From assembly GCA_009773995.1 (NCBI GenBank), contig VSMY01000084.1, positions 1 to 12,589 on the forward strand: 12,589 nucleotides of DNA, written 5' to 3'. A model generated the notes under the pieces. The model saw nothing but the letters and a program-made list of their open reading frames with translations, had not been told where the DNA came from and made no database searches. This document shows positions 6,868 to 12,589 of this stretch, one piece after another. Origin of the DNA: Oscillibacter sp. (GTDB taxonomy: Bacteria > Bacillota > Clostridia > Oscillospirales > Oscillospiraceae). Both the position numbers and the translations under genes were made by a program. Within the stretch, counting starts at the first letter, position 1. Each line of letters begins with the position of its first letter.

Positions 6868-7686
6868 TCAGTCTGTAAAATGTTCTCGAATCACGGAAAG
6901 ATCCCGCTTTGCCAGCTCCAGGAAGTCCCTCCCCGTTACGGCGGAAAGCGTTGTGTAGTAGTTCTCGCTGACCAGCCAGCCCTCGTATCCGGCGGAGCGG
7001 ATGACCTCCGCCGCCTCCCGGAACCTGCCGCGGCCCTCGCCCAGCGGCGCATAGCCCTTCAAGTCAAAGGGGGCGTCCTTCACGTGAAAGTGGTCGATAT
7101 AGGGCAGCAGCGCGGGAATCTCCTCCAAAGGGTCGCCGGTGCCCCATCGGATGGGGTTCAGCGTATCATAGCAGATGGTCAGCCCGCCGTCCGCGGCCTC
7201 GATCATCCGCCGGATGCGCGCGGGGGAGAGGACGCTCTCATAAACGACGCGGACCCCGTGGTCCCGCCCGACCCGGCAGGCATGGCGCAGCTGCTGGGCG
7301 AAGGCGTCAAAGTCCCACTCGTTCCGCAGCAGCGTCGCGAAGAAGGAGGAGACCATCAAAACCGGAATGTGCATCGCTTCACAGGCCTCTATGCACTTGA
7401 CTACGTCCTTCATCCCCTGGCGGCCCTGAGGCGTATCCGTGGGAAAGAGCATCCCGCCCGTCCGCTGGAGCCCGTAGGGGTGCAGGGAGTGCAGGACGAC
7501 GCGGTGCTCCTCCGCCGCCTGGAGATACGCCTCCTGGACGGCGGGGCTGTTCATGGGATAGCCCTGTTCGGCGCCGCCCAGGTCGCCGATCTGGATGCCG
7601 TCGAAGCCCGCCTTTGCCGCCAGGGCAACAGCCCCGGGACCATTGACCGGCAGGGACCACTCGCAGACGCCCAGCAGATGCTTCAT
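6868..7686 (-). CDS. Sugar phosphate isomerase/epimerase-like TIM-barrel protein
   Basis: Member of the xylose-isomerase-like TIM-barrel superfamily (AP endonuclease 2 fold), 272 aa, usual for the family. Such enzymes isomerise, epimerise or dehydrate sugars, inositols and sugar acids with a divalent metal. Four acidic/histidine positions fit the metal site: Glu150 (VVYES), Asp174 (CYDTLN), His201 (HFHVKDA) and Glu241 (VSENYY). Other family signs are GFDGIQIGDLGG near residue 27 and the end strand LVSENYY. The ATG 7686-7684 follows GAGG by 8-9 nt, and only 10 bp separate it from the DeoR-type stop, whose TGA lies in the ribosome site, so the two are co-transcribed. Reaction and substrate are not deducible. 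Confidence 0.88.
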   Translation of the reverse strand: MKHLLGVCEWSLPVNGPGAVALAAKAGFDGIQIGDLGGAEQGYPMNSPAVQEAYLQAAEEHRVVLHSLHPYGLQRTGGMLFPTDTPQGRQGMKDVVKCIEACEAMHIPVLMVSSFFATLLRNEWDFDAFAQQLRHACRVGRDHGVRVVYESVLSPARIRRMIEAADGGLTICYDTLNPIRWGTGDPLEEIPALLPYIDHFHVKDAPFDLKGYAPLGEGRGRFREAAEVIRSAGYEGWLVSENYYTTLSAVTGRDFLELAKRDLSVIREHFTD

Positions 7687-7696
7687 AGTTGTTCCC

Positions 7697-8476
7697 TCAT
7701 TTCGATATGTCCGCCAGCAGCAGGCGGACCCCCTGCTCCCGGCATAGATCCCGGTATTTTTGGGGCAGATCCTCGTCGGAGATGCAGGCCGCCAGGTCCG
7801 TCAGCGCGCCGTAGGTCAGCAGGGCGGCCTTTCCGAACTTGGAGGAGTCCGCCAGCAGGTAGCAGTTGGGACAGGTTTTGATGAGCTGGCTCCGGACCTC
7901 TCTGCCAAAGTTTTCGGAGTTGGTCATCAGGCCCGTGGCGGAAACGCCGGTGGTGCCCAAAAAGGCCTTGGAGATGTTGCAGGTGTCAATATAGGAGTGC
8001 ATGGCGGGGAAGGTGCACTTAAAGGAGTTGGACTTCTGCTGATAGGTTCCGCCGAACGTCAGTATCCGCGCGTTCTGCCGTTTTGCCGCCTTATTGATGA
8101 TGCTCAGGTCGTTGGTGATGACGGTAATGGAGTACTCCTCCGGGATGAAATCCAGCACCGGAAGGCAGGTGGTCCCCAAATCAATGTAAATGATATCTCC
8201 ATCCCCGACCATCTGCGCGGCGATTCTGGCGATCTCCCGCTTTTTCGCGGTGTTTTCCTTCTCCCTGGTCTCGTACCGGGAATACTGCGCGGACTGCGTG
8301 GCATAGGTAACGCCTCCGTAGGTCTTCTGCGCGCGGCCCCGGCTGATGAGCTCCCGTATGTCGGCCCGGACCGTGTTGATCGAAACGGAAAATGTCTGGC
8401 AAAGCTCGTCCATTGAGGCGAAACCCTTTTGGGCGATATAATCCTCCATCAATTGTATCCGTTCTTGTTTCAGCAT
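7697..8476 (-). CDS. DeoR-family transcriptional regulator
   Basis: Sugar-metabolism repressor type, 259 aa from ATG 8476-8474, chosen because GAGGGG lies 6 nt upstream; the ATG at 8494 lacks a ribosome site. The N-terminal helix-turn-helix (about residues 1-60) reads LKQERIQLMEDYIAQKG, then FSVSINTVRADIRELISRG and the usual YGGV end. The sensor domain has IIYIDLGTTCLPVLDFI, ITVITNDLSIINKAAK, ILTFGG, FLGTTGVS, and LLADSSKFGKAALLTYGAL, all characteristic of the DeoR C-terminal domain, which in known members binds phosphorylated sugars or polyols. It heads the operon with isomerase, symporter and hydrolase and follows the 2-oxoacid dehydrogenase genes; it may control both units. The effector is unknown. 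Confidence 0.93.
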   Translation of the reverse strand: MLKQERIQLMEDYIAQKGFASMDELCQTFSVSINTVRADIRELISRGRAQKTYGGVTYATQSAQYSRYETREKENTAKKREIARIAAQMVGDGDIIYIDLGTTCLPVLDFIPEEYSITVITNDLSIINKAAKRQNARILTFGGTYQQKSNSFKCTFPAMHSYIDTCNISKAFLGTTGVSATGLMTNSENFGREVRSQLIKTCPNCYLLADSSKFGKAALLTYGALTDLAACISDEDLPQKYRDLCREQGVRLLLADISK

Positions 8477-8612
8477 ATCTATCCCCTCTAACATTTGACT
8501 TGAAGCAGAGGCGGCCGGGTGCGGAATCAGGACGGAACCGCGGCCCCAGTCATACCTTGCGCCAAACGGAGGCGTTTTTAAAAGATTTTCCCCCGCGCTA
8601 AATTATAAAATC

Positions 8613-8641
8613 AGTATAACATTGCGGGGTAACCCTTGCAA
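8613..8641 (-). promoter_or_regulatory. Sigma-A promoter of the DeoR operon with overlapping dyad
   Basis: On the minus strand TTGCAA (8641-8636) and TATACT (8618-8613) are 17 bp apart, close to consensus. The leader to the start codon is about 130 nt. Within the promoter TTGC and GCAA (8641-8638 and 8625-8622) enclose GGG and CCC around TTA, an imperfect palindrome overlapping the -35 box and spacer. This is where a repressor would block RNA polymerase, so autoregulation by the DeoR-type protein is plausible. The same sequence could form a weak hairpin after the lipoyl gene. Confidence 0.6.
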
Positions 8642-8646
8642 CATTT

Positions 8647-8871
8647 TTAGGAAATTTCCGCAACCGGATCGCCGCAGGCGGCAATCTCGCCCTCCGCCAC
8701 CAGAATTTTCAGAACGCCGCTCTCCGGCGCGGTCAGCTCGTTGGTCAGCTTCTCCGTGCTGAACTCCATAATCACCTCGCCCTTTTCCACGCGGTCGCCG
8801 TCGGCCTTTTTCCAGATTTCAACGGTGCCCTCCACCATGGTCATGCCGACCTGAGGCATCAAAACAGTCAT
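8647..8871 (-). CDS. Stand-alone lipoyl-domain protein of a 2-oxoacid dehydrogenase complex
   Basis: A 74-aa protein that is a single biotin/lipoyl domain and nothing else. It opens TVLMPQVGMTMVEGTVEIW, has the turn KKADGDRVEKGEVI and presents FSTEKLTNEL, in which Lys41 is the expected lipoylated lysine; the surrounding T-E-K is of the lipoyl type (ETDK-like) rather than the biotin type (AMKM). The second half, APESGVLKILVAEGE, is the matching hairpin half. In ordinary complexes this domain is the N-terminus of E2 and swings the acyl group from E1 to E2 and E3. Here it is a separate gene, last in the operon, 28 bp after E1-beta, with AAGGAG 8 nt before the ATG. It needs a lipoate ligase or transferase, not seen here. 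Confidence 0.92.
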   Translation of the reverse strand: MTVLMPQVGMTMVEGTVEIWKKADGDRVEKGEVIMEFSTEKLTNELTAPESGVLKILVAEGEIAACGDPVAEIS

Positions 8872-8899
8872 GCTCCGATCTCCTTTTCAAATTTAATTT

Positions 8900-9904
8900 T
8901 TATAGGGAAGGGGAGCGTTGGCTCCCGCAGACCGCCTGCGCGGCGGCCACGACGTCCTCCACCTTGGGAACCAGGAAGTATTCCACGCACCCGTTGCCTA
9001 TGGGTGCGTTTTTGCTGCCCAGGCGCTTGACCCGGACGGGGCGGCCCTCCATGCGCTCGACAATCTCGGAGACGATCTCCCCGCCAAAGGCGCCGCGGCG
9101 GGGCGCCTCCTGCACCACGACCAGGCGGCCGGTCTTTTCAACGGAGCGCTGGAGCTTGTCGATATCCAGCGGAATCAGGACCCGGGGGTCGATAACCTCG
9201 GCGTCGATCCCCTGTTCCGCCAGCCGTTCCGCCGCCTCCACGGCAATGGGCACCATGGACTGAATCGCCACGATGGTGACGTCCCGGCCCTCCCGCAGAA
9301 TGTTCGCCGCGTTCGTCAGGGGAATGACGTGCTCTCCCTCCGGCACCATACCGGATTTGCCGGTAGAGCCCTCGTGGAACATGAACACAACGGGATCGTT
9401 GTCCCGGATAGAGGCCTTCAGCAGCCCCTTCACGTCGGCGGGGTAATAGGGCGCCACGATTTTCAATCCGGGAACATTCTGAAACCAGGACTCCGTACAC
9501 TGGGAATGATGACAGCCGGAGCCGAAGCTCCCATAAGTGCCCCGCCCGCCGTTGGCCATGATGAAGGTGATGGGGCAGCTGCACGCCGCCTGGGTCATAA
9601 AGGCCACCTTGGCGGCTCCGTTGGAAACGGCGTCGGCGCAGATGGAGGCGAAGTCGGAAAACATCATGTCCACGATGGGCCGCATGCCCGCCACGGCGGC
9701 TCCCACGCCAAAGTAGGAAAAGCCCGCCTCGGCAATGGGCATATCCAGGCAGCGGTCCGGAAACTTTTGGGGAACGCCCAGATAGATGCTCAGCCCCCCT
9801 CCGTTGTTGATGATGTCTTCCCCCAAGAGGATAACGCTTTCATCCCGGGCCATTTCCTCAGAAACAGCGGCGGCGATGGAACGGTTCAAATACATCCTGC
9901 CCAT
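8900..9904 (-). CDS. 2-oxoacid dehydrogenase E1 component, beta subunit
   Basis: Beta subunit of a heterotetrameric thiamine-diphosphate E1 (pyruvate/acetoin/branched-chain type), 334 aa. ATG 9904-9902 is chosen: it overlaps the E1-alpha stop by one base (TAATG) and follows GAGGGG by about 8 nt; longer readings upstream are off-frame translation of E1-alpha. The N-terminal pyrimidine-binding domain shows SVILLGEDI, RCLDMPIAEAGFSYFGVGAAVAGMRP (split around Glu of IAEAG, the residue contacting the cofactor ring in the family), DFASICADAVSNGAAK and the SFGSGCHHSQCTESWF loop. The transketolase C-terminal domain follows with DVTIVAIQSMVPIAVEAAERL, EVIDPRVLIPLD and VVVQEAPRRGAFGGEI. It forms the active site with E1-alpha. 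The keto-acid specificity is not evident. Confidence 0.94.
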   Translation of the reverse strand: MGRMYLNRSIAAAVSEEMARDESVILLGEDIINNGGGLSIYLGVPQKFPDRCLDMPIAEAGFSYFGVGAAVAGMRPIVDMMFSDFASICADAVSNGAAKVAFMTQAACSCPITFIMANGGRGTYGSFGSGCHHSQCTESWFQNVPGLKIVAPYYPADVKGLLKASIRDNDPVVFMFHEGSTGKSGMVPEGEHVIPLTNAANILREGRDVTIVAIQSMVPIAVEAAERLAEQGIDAEVIDPRVLIPLDIDKLQRSVEKTGRLVVVQEAPRRGAFGGEIVSEIVERMEGRPVRVKRLGSKNAPIGNGCVEYFLVPKVEDVVAAAQAVCGSQRSPSL

Positions 9905-10899
9905 TACAGATCCCCTCCCGTCTCCGGCGTCGCGTAGATATTTTCTTTGTAATAGATGTCCTCCACCGTGGGAAGCGGCGCGGCGGCGGCCCGCCGGACC
10001 ACGTCGTCGATCATGGCCGCGCACTCCTCCTTTACTTGGGCGAAGTGCTCCTCCGTGCACACGCCGCCTTCCAGCAAAAACCGCTCGTAGACCTTTACAC
10101 AGTCCCGGCGCTCCATGTCCTCCCGGACCTCGTCCATATCGTCCCGGTAAGCGTTGGTCTGCCCGTAGTAGTGTGCGCCCCAGCGCCGGTTTTTCACCTC
10201 GACCACCACCATCCGGCCCGGACGGGCCAGCGCCACGGCTTCATCCATCGTCCCACGCAGGGCCATCAGGTCGGAGCCGTCCACAATGAACGTGGGCATC
10301 TGAAACGCCTTGGCCCGGTTGGAGATATCCGGGTCCACGCTCTGGCGCTCCAGGGGGGTGGTCATGGCCCAGCCGTTGTTGTCGATGACCAGCACCATGG
10401 GGACTTTGTACAGGGCGCCGATGTTCATGGCCTCGTAGCACGTTCCCTCGCTCATAGCTCCGTCTCCGACGAACAGCAGCGCCACCTGGCCCCGGCCCTT
10501 TCGCTTCAAGGCCCAGGAGAAGCCCACGTACATTGGGACGTTGGAGCCCAGCGTGGACATCCTCACGCCCACGCGGCCCGGGCCCGTCATGTCGCTGATG
10601 TGCAGATCGAAGCCGCAGCCCCGGTGCATGCCGTCCCGCTTCCCAAATATCTCCGCCGTGTACCGGTACAGGTCCAGCCGCATCAGCGCGGCCACCTGGG
10701 AGCGGTGAGACATGACCACCCAGTCGTCGCCGCGCAGGGCGCTGACGGCGGCAACCTGGTACGCCTCCTCGCCCAGGGCGGTGTGATAAGAGGTGCGGAT
10801 GTGGCCGTCGTTGACGGCCTGGTGCATTTTCTCGGTGAAAATGCGGCCCCTGACCAGATGATAATACATATCAAGCAGGTCCTGTCTGCTGTAGTCCAT
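9904..10899 (-). CDS. 2-oxoacid dehydrogenase E1 component, alpha subunit
   Basis: Alpha subunit of thiamine-diphosphate E1, 331 aa, normal for bacterial acetoin/pyruvate-type enzymes. It decarboxylates a 2-oxo substrate and loads the acyl group onto the lipoyl lysine. The cofactor motif runs from GDGAMSEG (residues 145-152) to VLVIDNN (169-175). Other landmarks: ALGEEAYQVAAVSAL near 41-55, EIFGKRDGMHRGCGFDLHISD near 83-103, and FIVDGSDLMALRGTMDEAV. In pyruvate and acetoin enzymes the second segment usually carries GGSMH; here it is GFDLH, and the loop before it (VMSHRSQVAALMRLDLY) also departs from the usual RGHGH pattern, so a different substrate is possible. ATG 10899-10897 follows GGAGG by about 10 nt; 39 bp separate it from E2. 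Confidence 0.93.
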   Translation of the reverse strand: MDYSRQDLLDMYYHLVRGRIFTEKMHQAVNDGHIRTSYHTALGEEAYQVAAVSALRGDDWVVMSHRSQVAALMRLDLYRYTAEIFGKRDGMHRGCGFDLHISDMTGPGRVGVRMSTLGSNVPMYVGFSWALKRKGRGQVALLFVGDGAMSEGTCYEAMNIGALYKVPMVLVIDNNGWAMTTPLERQSVDPDISNRAKAFQMPTFIVDGSDLMALRGTMDEAVALARPGRMVVVEVKNRRWGAHYYGQTNAYRDDMDEVREDMERRDCVKVYERFLLEGGVCTEEHFAQVKEECAAMIDDVVRRAAAAPLPTVEDIYYKENIYATPETGGDL

Positions 10900-10938
10900 A
10901 GCGTTCCATCCTCCTTACCGTGTCATAGATTGTAACCC

Positions 10939-11625
10939 TTATCCAAGCTGGAAATACGTTTCCGGCGCTTCCAGAATCTCACCCATGCGGTCCCGGAAGC
11001 GGCTGACGGACCGTCCGTCCACCAGGAGATGATTCATATTCGTGGCAAACCAAGTCATGCTGCGGGCCGCGATGGTGCCGTCCTCCAGGACGATCGCCTG
11101 TTTCTTCGTGCGCCCGACGCCCAGTATAAGCGCCTCGTCATTGGAGACGATAGAGGTGAAGATCTCCGTCCGCCCGGTCCCGGCGCTGCTGATGGTGACG
11201 GTGCCTCCGGTCATGTCCTCCGGAAGGACCCGGCCCTCCCGGACCTTCCGGCGCATCTCCCGGATTTCCCCGGAAATCTCCAGCGGGCTCTTCCGCTCGG
11301 CCCCCCGCAGCACCATGACATACAGCCCCTTGTCGTCCGCGATGGCAATCCCAGGGTTTATTTCGTCATATAGAATCACCGCGTCCCCATCGACGCGGGC
11401 GTTCAGCTCCGGATAGTCCTGCAGGGCGATGGCCACCGCCTTGGTGACAAACGCCGTGAAGCTGACGTCCGTTCCCTCCGCTTTCCACCGCCTCTTCAGC
11501 GCGAGCAGCTCGGTGGTGTCCGCTTGAAAAAAGCCGCTGGCCTGGGGGTAGGTGACGATGCTGTGCTGAAGCGACTTTCCAATGTACCGGCGCATAGGGC
11601 TCAATCGAATCCTTTTCTCAGACAA
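10939..11625 (-). CDS. 2-oxoacid dehydrogenase acyltransferase (E2), catalytic core only
   Basis: First gene of the operon; 228 aa that correspond just to the acyltransferase core of E2. It starts directly with RIRLSPMRRYIGKSLQHS, which in full E2 proteins follows the lipoyl and subunit-binding domains. Core features: TYPQASGFFQADTTEL, VSFTAFVTKAVAIAL, YPELNARV, TGGTVTISSAG (equivalent to the TISNLG loop) and MNHLLVDGRSVSRF with catalytic His199 and Asp203 (the usual DHRVVDG is NHLLVDG here). The start is TTG 11625-11623, supported by AGGAGGG (11638-11632) 6 nt upstream. The DNA further upstream is AT-rich and non-coding, so the missing domains are not lost to a frameshift. The lipoyl domain is encoded three genes downstream. 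Acyl specificity is unknown; a trimeric or 24-mer core is known for the family. Confidence 0.93.
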   Translation of the reverse strand: MSEKRIRLSPMRRYIGKSLQHSIVTYPQASGFFQADTTELLALKRRWKAEGTDVSFTAFVTKAVAIALQDYPELNARVDGDAVILYDEINPGIAIADDKGLYVMVLRGAERKSPLEISGEIREMRRKVREGRVLPEDMTGGTVTISSAGTGRTEIFTSIVSNDEALILGVGRTKKQAIVLEDGTIAARSMTWFATNMNHLLVDGRSVSRFRDRMGEILEAPETYFQLG

Positions 11626-11631
11626 CCCAAT

Positions 11632-11638
11632 CCCTCCT
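11632..11638 (-). promoter_or_regulatory. Ribosome-binding site deciding the TTG start of E2
   Basis: AGGAGGG on the minus strand, 6 nt before TTG 11625-11623, a near-perfect Shine-Dalgarno. No ATG lies in frame upstream of the conserved core start, and the in-frame ATG at codon 11 would cut the conserved RIRLSP segment. Confidence 0.75.
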
Positions 11639-11710
11639 GATTCAGTAACTATGGCCGTAAAGAGGGGCGGCTTCCGTCGGTTTTCCCATCAGGCCATGAT
11701 TCTAGCAGGA

Positions 11711-11739
11711 AGTATAGCATCGACTCATCAAGAAGTCAA
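11711..11739 (-). promoter_or_regulatory. Sigma-A promoter of the 2-oxoacid dehydrogenase operon
   Basis: TTGACT (11739-11734) and TATACT (11716-11711) on the minus strand with a 17-bp spacer, each one base from consensus. It lies about 85 bp upstream of the E2 start codon. Confidence 0.75.
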
Positions 11740-11743
11740 TAAT

Positions 11744-11759
11744 AATTTACTAGTAAATT
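11744..11759. promoter_or_regulatory. Perfect 16-bp palindrome, putative operator
   Basis: AATTTACTAGTAAATT is identical to its reverse complement. It lies 4 bp upstream of the -35 box of the E2-operon promoter and 64 bp upstream of the tctB -35 box, a position suited to a dimeric regulator acting at either promoter. The regulator is not identified. Confidence 0.55.
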
Positions 11760-11823
11760 TATATTTGTAGAATGTGTATAAATGTTGAAATATATAAATG
11801 TGCAATTCAACTCAGTAAAAAAC

Positions 11824-11852
11824 TTGACAAATTTGACGATTACTTGTATACT
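11824..11852 (+). promoter_or_regulatory. Sigma-A promoter of tctB
   Basis: TTGACA (11824-11829) and TATACT (11847-11852) with a 17-bp spacer: perfect -35, one-base-off -10. The leader to the tctB ATG is about 88 nt. Confidence 0.8.
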
Positions 11853-11947
11853 CTTTATCGTGACCTACAAAAATGCAGCAAAAATAAGGCAAAAATTTGC
11901 TATATGATTTTTGTGCTGTTGGGAGGAACGCTTCAAAGGAGGTTTCT

Positions 11948-12475
11948 ATGAGGAAAAACGTACTCAAAAAGTGGATGTATGACCTGATCCTCAGCATCTG
12001 CATCCTGGTGGTGGTCGTGATCGCGGTAATCTATTCCTACATTCTCCAGTCTCCGCGGGTAGACCTGTTTCTGGCGAGGCCGGACACCTACATGGGGATG
12101 TGGTTCATCATCCTGGCCCTGCTGGCGTTTATGCTGATGGCACGGGCCCTGAAAATGCGGAAGACGCCGGAGGGGCAGGAGCCGGGGGAGCCCATCTGGT
12201 GCGCCCTGGGCGCTTACACCGCCCTGGTGCTGTTCCTCTACCTCCTGACCCTGGAGCGCCTGGGCTTTATCCTGGGCTCCACCCTGATGCTGTGGGCGCT
12301 GACGCTGGTTTACACCTTCAGCCTTGGCGAGGTCAAAAAAGACTGGCGGAACCGAAAGCTCTTCTTTAAGGAACTCGCCAAGTCGGGTGCTTTCTCCCTG
12401 GCGGCAAGCCTGGTCACTTATTATGTCTTCACCCATGTCCTGACCTCGAGGCTCCCCACGTTTTCCCTGTTTTGA
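11948..12475 (+). CDS. tctB: Tripartite tricarboxylate transporter small membrane subunit (TctB family)
   Basis: Small membrane subunit of a TctABC-type secondary importer for di- or tricarboxylates, 175 aa, slightly longer than typical. ATG 11948 follows AAAGGAGG by about 5 nt. Four hydrophobic segments fit the family: about residues 12-33 (LILSICILVVVVIAVIYSY), 54-72 (MGMWFIILALLAFMLMA), 90-125 (WCALGAYTALVLFLYLLTLE followed by LGFILGSTLMLWAL) and 150-170. LGFILGSTLMLWALTL resembles the TctB GFxxat segment. The next gene encodes an exported protein, probably the TctC binding protein, and TctA would be expected beyond the edge. Divergent from the 2-oxoacid dehydrogenase operon; the substrate is unknown. 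Confidence 0.8.
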   Translation: MRKNVLKKWMYDLILSICILVVVVIAVIYSYILQSPRVDLFLARPDTYMGMWFIILALLAFMLMARALKMRKTPEGQEPGEPIWCALGAYTALVLFLYLLTLERLGFILGSTLMLWALTLVYTFSLGEVKKDWRNRKLFFKELAKSGAFSLAASLVTYYVFTHVLTSRLPTFSLF

Positions 12476-12534
12476 GCGGTGGAAATGCTTGTACCGAAGC
12501 ATTCACATACTTTAATCTTTTAGGAGGAATACAA

Positions 12535-12589
12535 ATGAAAAGAATTGCTGTCCTGTTGCTGAGTCTTGCAATGCTCCTCAGTCTGGCCG
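12535..12589 (+). CDS. Start of an exported protein, probably TctC-type solute-binding protein (cut by window edge)
   Basis: Only 18 codons are present: ATG 12535 after TAGGAGG (9 nt spacing) and MKRIAVLLLSLAMLLSLA, a positively charged start plus hydrophobic core of a signal peptide, probably of a lipoprotein. It lies 59 bp after tctB on the same strand. Assignment as the periplasmic/extracellular binding component TctC rests on this position alone. Confidence 0.55.
   Translation, partial: MKRIAVLLLSLAMLLSLA

Larger units (their letters stand above)
11626..11947. promoter_or_regulatory. Divergent AT-rich control region between E2 operon and tct genes
   Basis: About 320 bp without a credible gene and much richer in A+T than its flanks. 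It holds a minus-strand promoter for the E2 operon (11711-11739), a 16-bp palindrome (11744-11759), a plus-strand promoter for tctB (11824-11852) and an approximately 90-nt tctB leader. The leader can fold by pairing CAGCAAAAAT (11876-11885) with ATTTTTGTGCTG (11907-11918, two bases bulged). GTTGAA (11784-11789) and TTCAAC (11806-11811) make a further short dyad upstream of the tctB -35 box. Confidence 0.6.

Noticed and set aside
8647..8871. Biotin carboxyl carrier protein or GcvH instead of a 2-oxoacid dehydrogenase lipoyl domain
   Set aside because: The modified lysine is in T-E-K rather than M-K-M, the protein is much shorter than GcvH, no carboxylase or glycine-cleavage genes are near, and it follows E1-beta by 28 bp.
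10939..11947. E2 truncated by a frameshift with lipoyl domain remnants upstream
   Set aside because: DNA upstream of 11625 is AT-rich, contains a strong promoter and ribosome site, and shows no lipoyl-like translation in any frame.

Overview
The window looks like a piece of a GC-rich Clostridia chromosome, most likely a gut Oscillospiraceae-type Firmicute. The genes are GC-rich, the spacers are AT-rich, Shine-Dalgarno sites of the GGAGG type precede nearly every gene, and the promoters are close to sigma-A consensus. The taxon is an inference from these traits and the protein families; there is no rRNA or tRNA in the window.

Left part (1-4500). A carbohydrate ABC-uptake locus is read right to left: a UgpC/MsmX-type ATPase (3514-2420), an AraC-family regulator (2380-1514) and a lipoprotein sugar-binding protein (1247 to the left edge). 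An in-frame TAG at 75-77 interrupts the binding protein, and recognisable coding sequence continues to the edge. No permease genes are present; they may lie beyond the left edge. A divergent DUF624 (YesL-like) membrane protein (3732-4394, +) shares the upstream spacer with the ATPase and ends at a strong bidirectional terminator (4461-4500).

Middle part (4516-8646), all on the minus strand. A DeoR-family regulator with its own promoter is followed by a TIM-barrel sugar isomerase/epimerase-like protein, an intergenic hairpin, a sodium:solute symporter with a +1 frameshift in a T5 run, and an MBL-fold (UlaG-like) hydrolase that starts at TTG inside the symporter stop (TTGA overlap). It looks like a small catabolic and uptake operon of unknown substrate.

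Right part (8647-11625), minus strand. A four-gene 2-oxoacid dehydrogenase operon reads: E2 catalytic core only (228 aa, TTG start), E1-alpha, E1-beta, then a free 74-aa lipoyl domain. The E2 has no lipoyl domain and no peripheral-subunit-binding domain; the lipoyl domain is a separate small protein. No E3 is present. This split-E2 complex, next to the DeoR/isomerase/symporter/hydrolase operon, is the most interesting content.

Right edge (11626-12589). A spacer of about 320 bp carries two back-to-back near-consensus promoters, one for the E2 operon and one for a tripartite tricarboxylate transporter (TctB, then the start of an exported protein, probably TctC). A perfect 16-bp palindrome sits 4 bp upstream of the E2-operon -35 box. 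The shared control region and neighbouring carboxylate uptake suggest, but do not prove, that the 2-oxoacid dehydrogenase works on an imported or catabolically produced organic acid.
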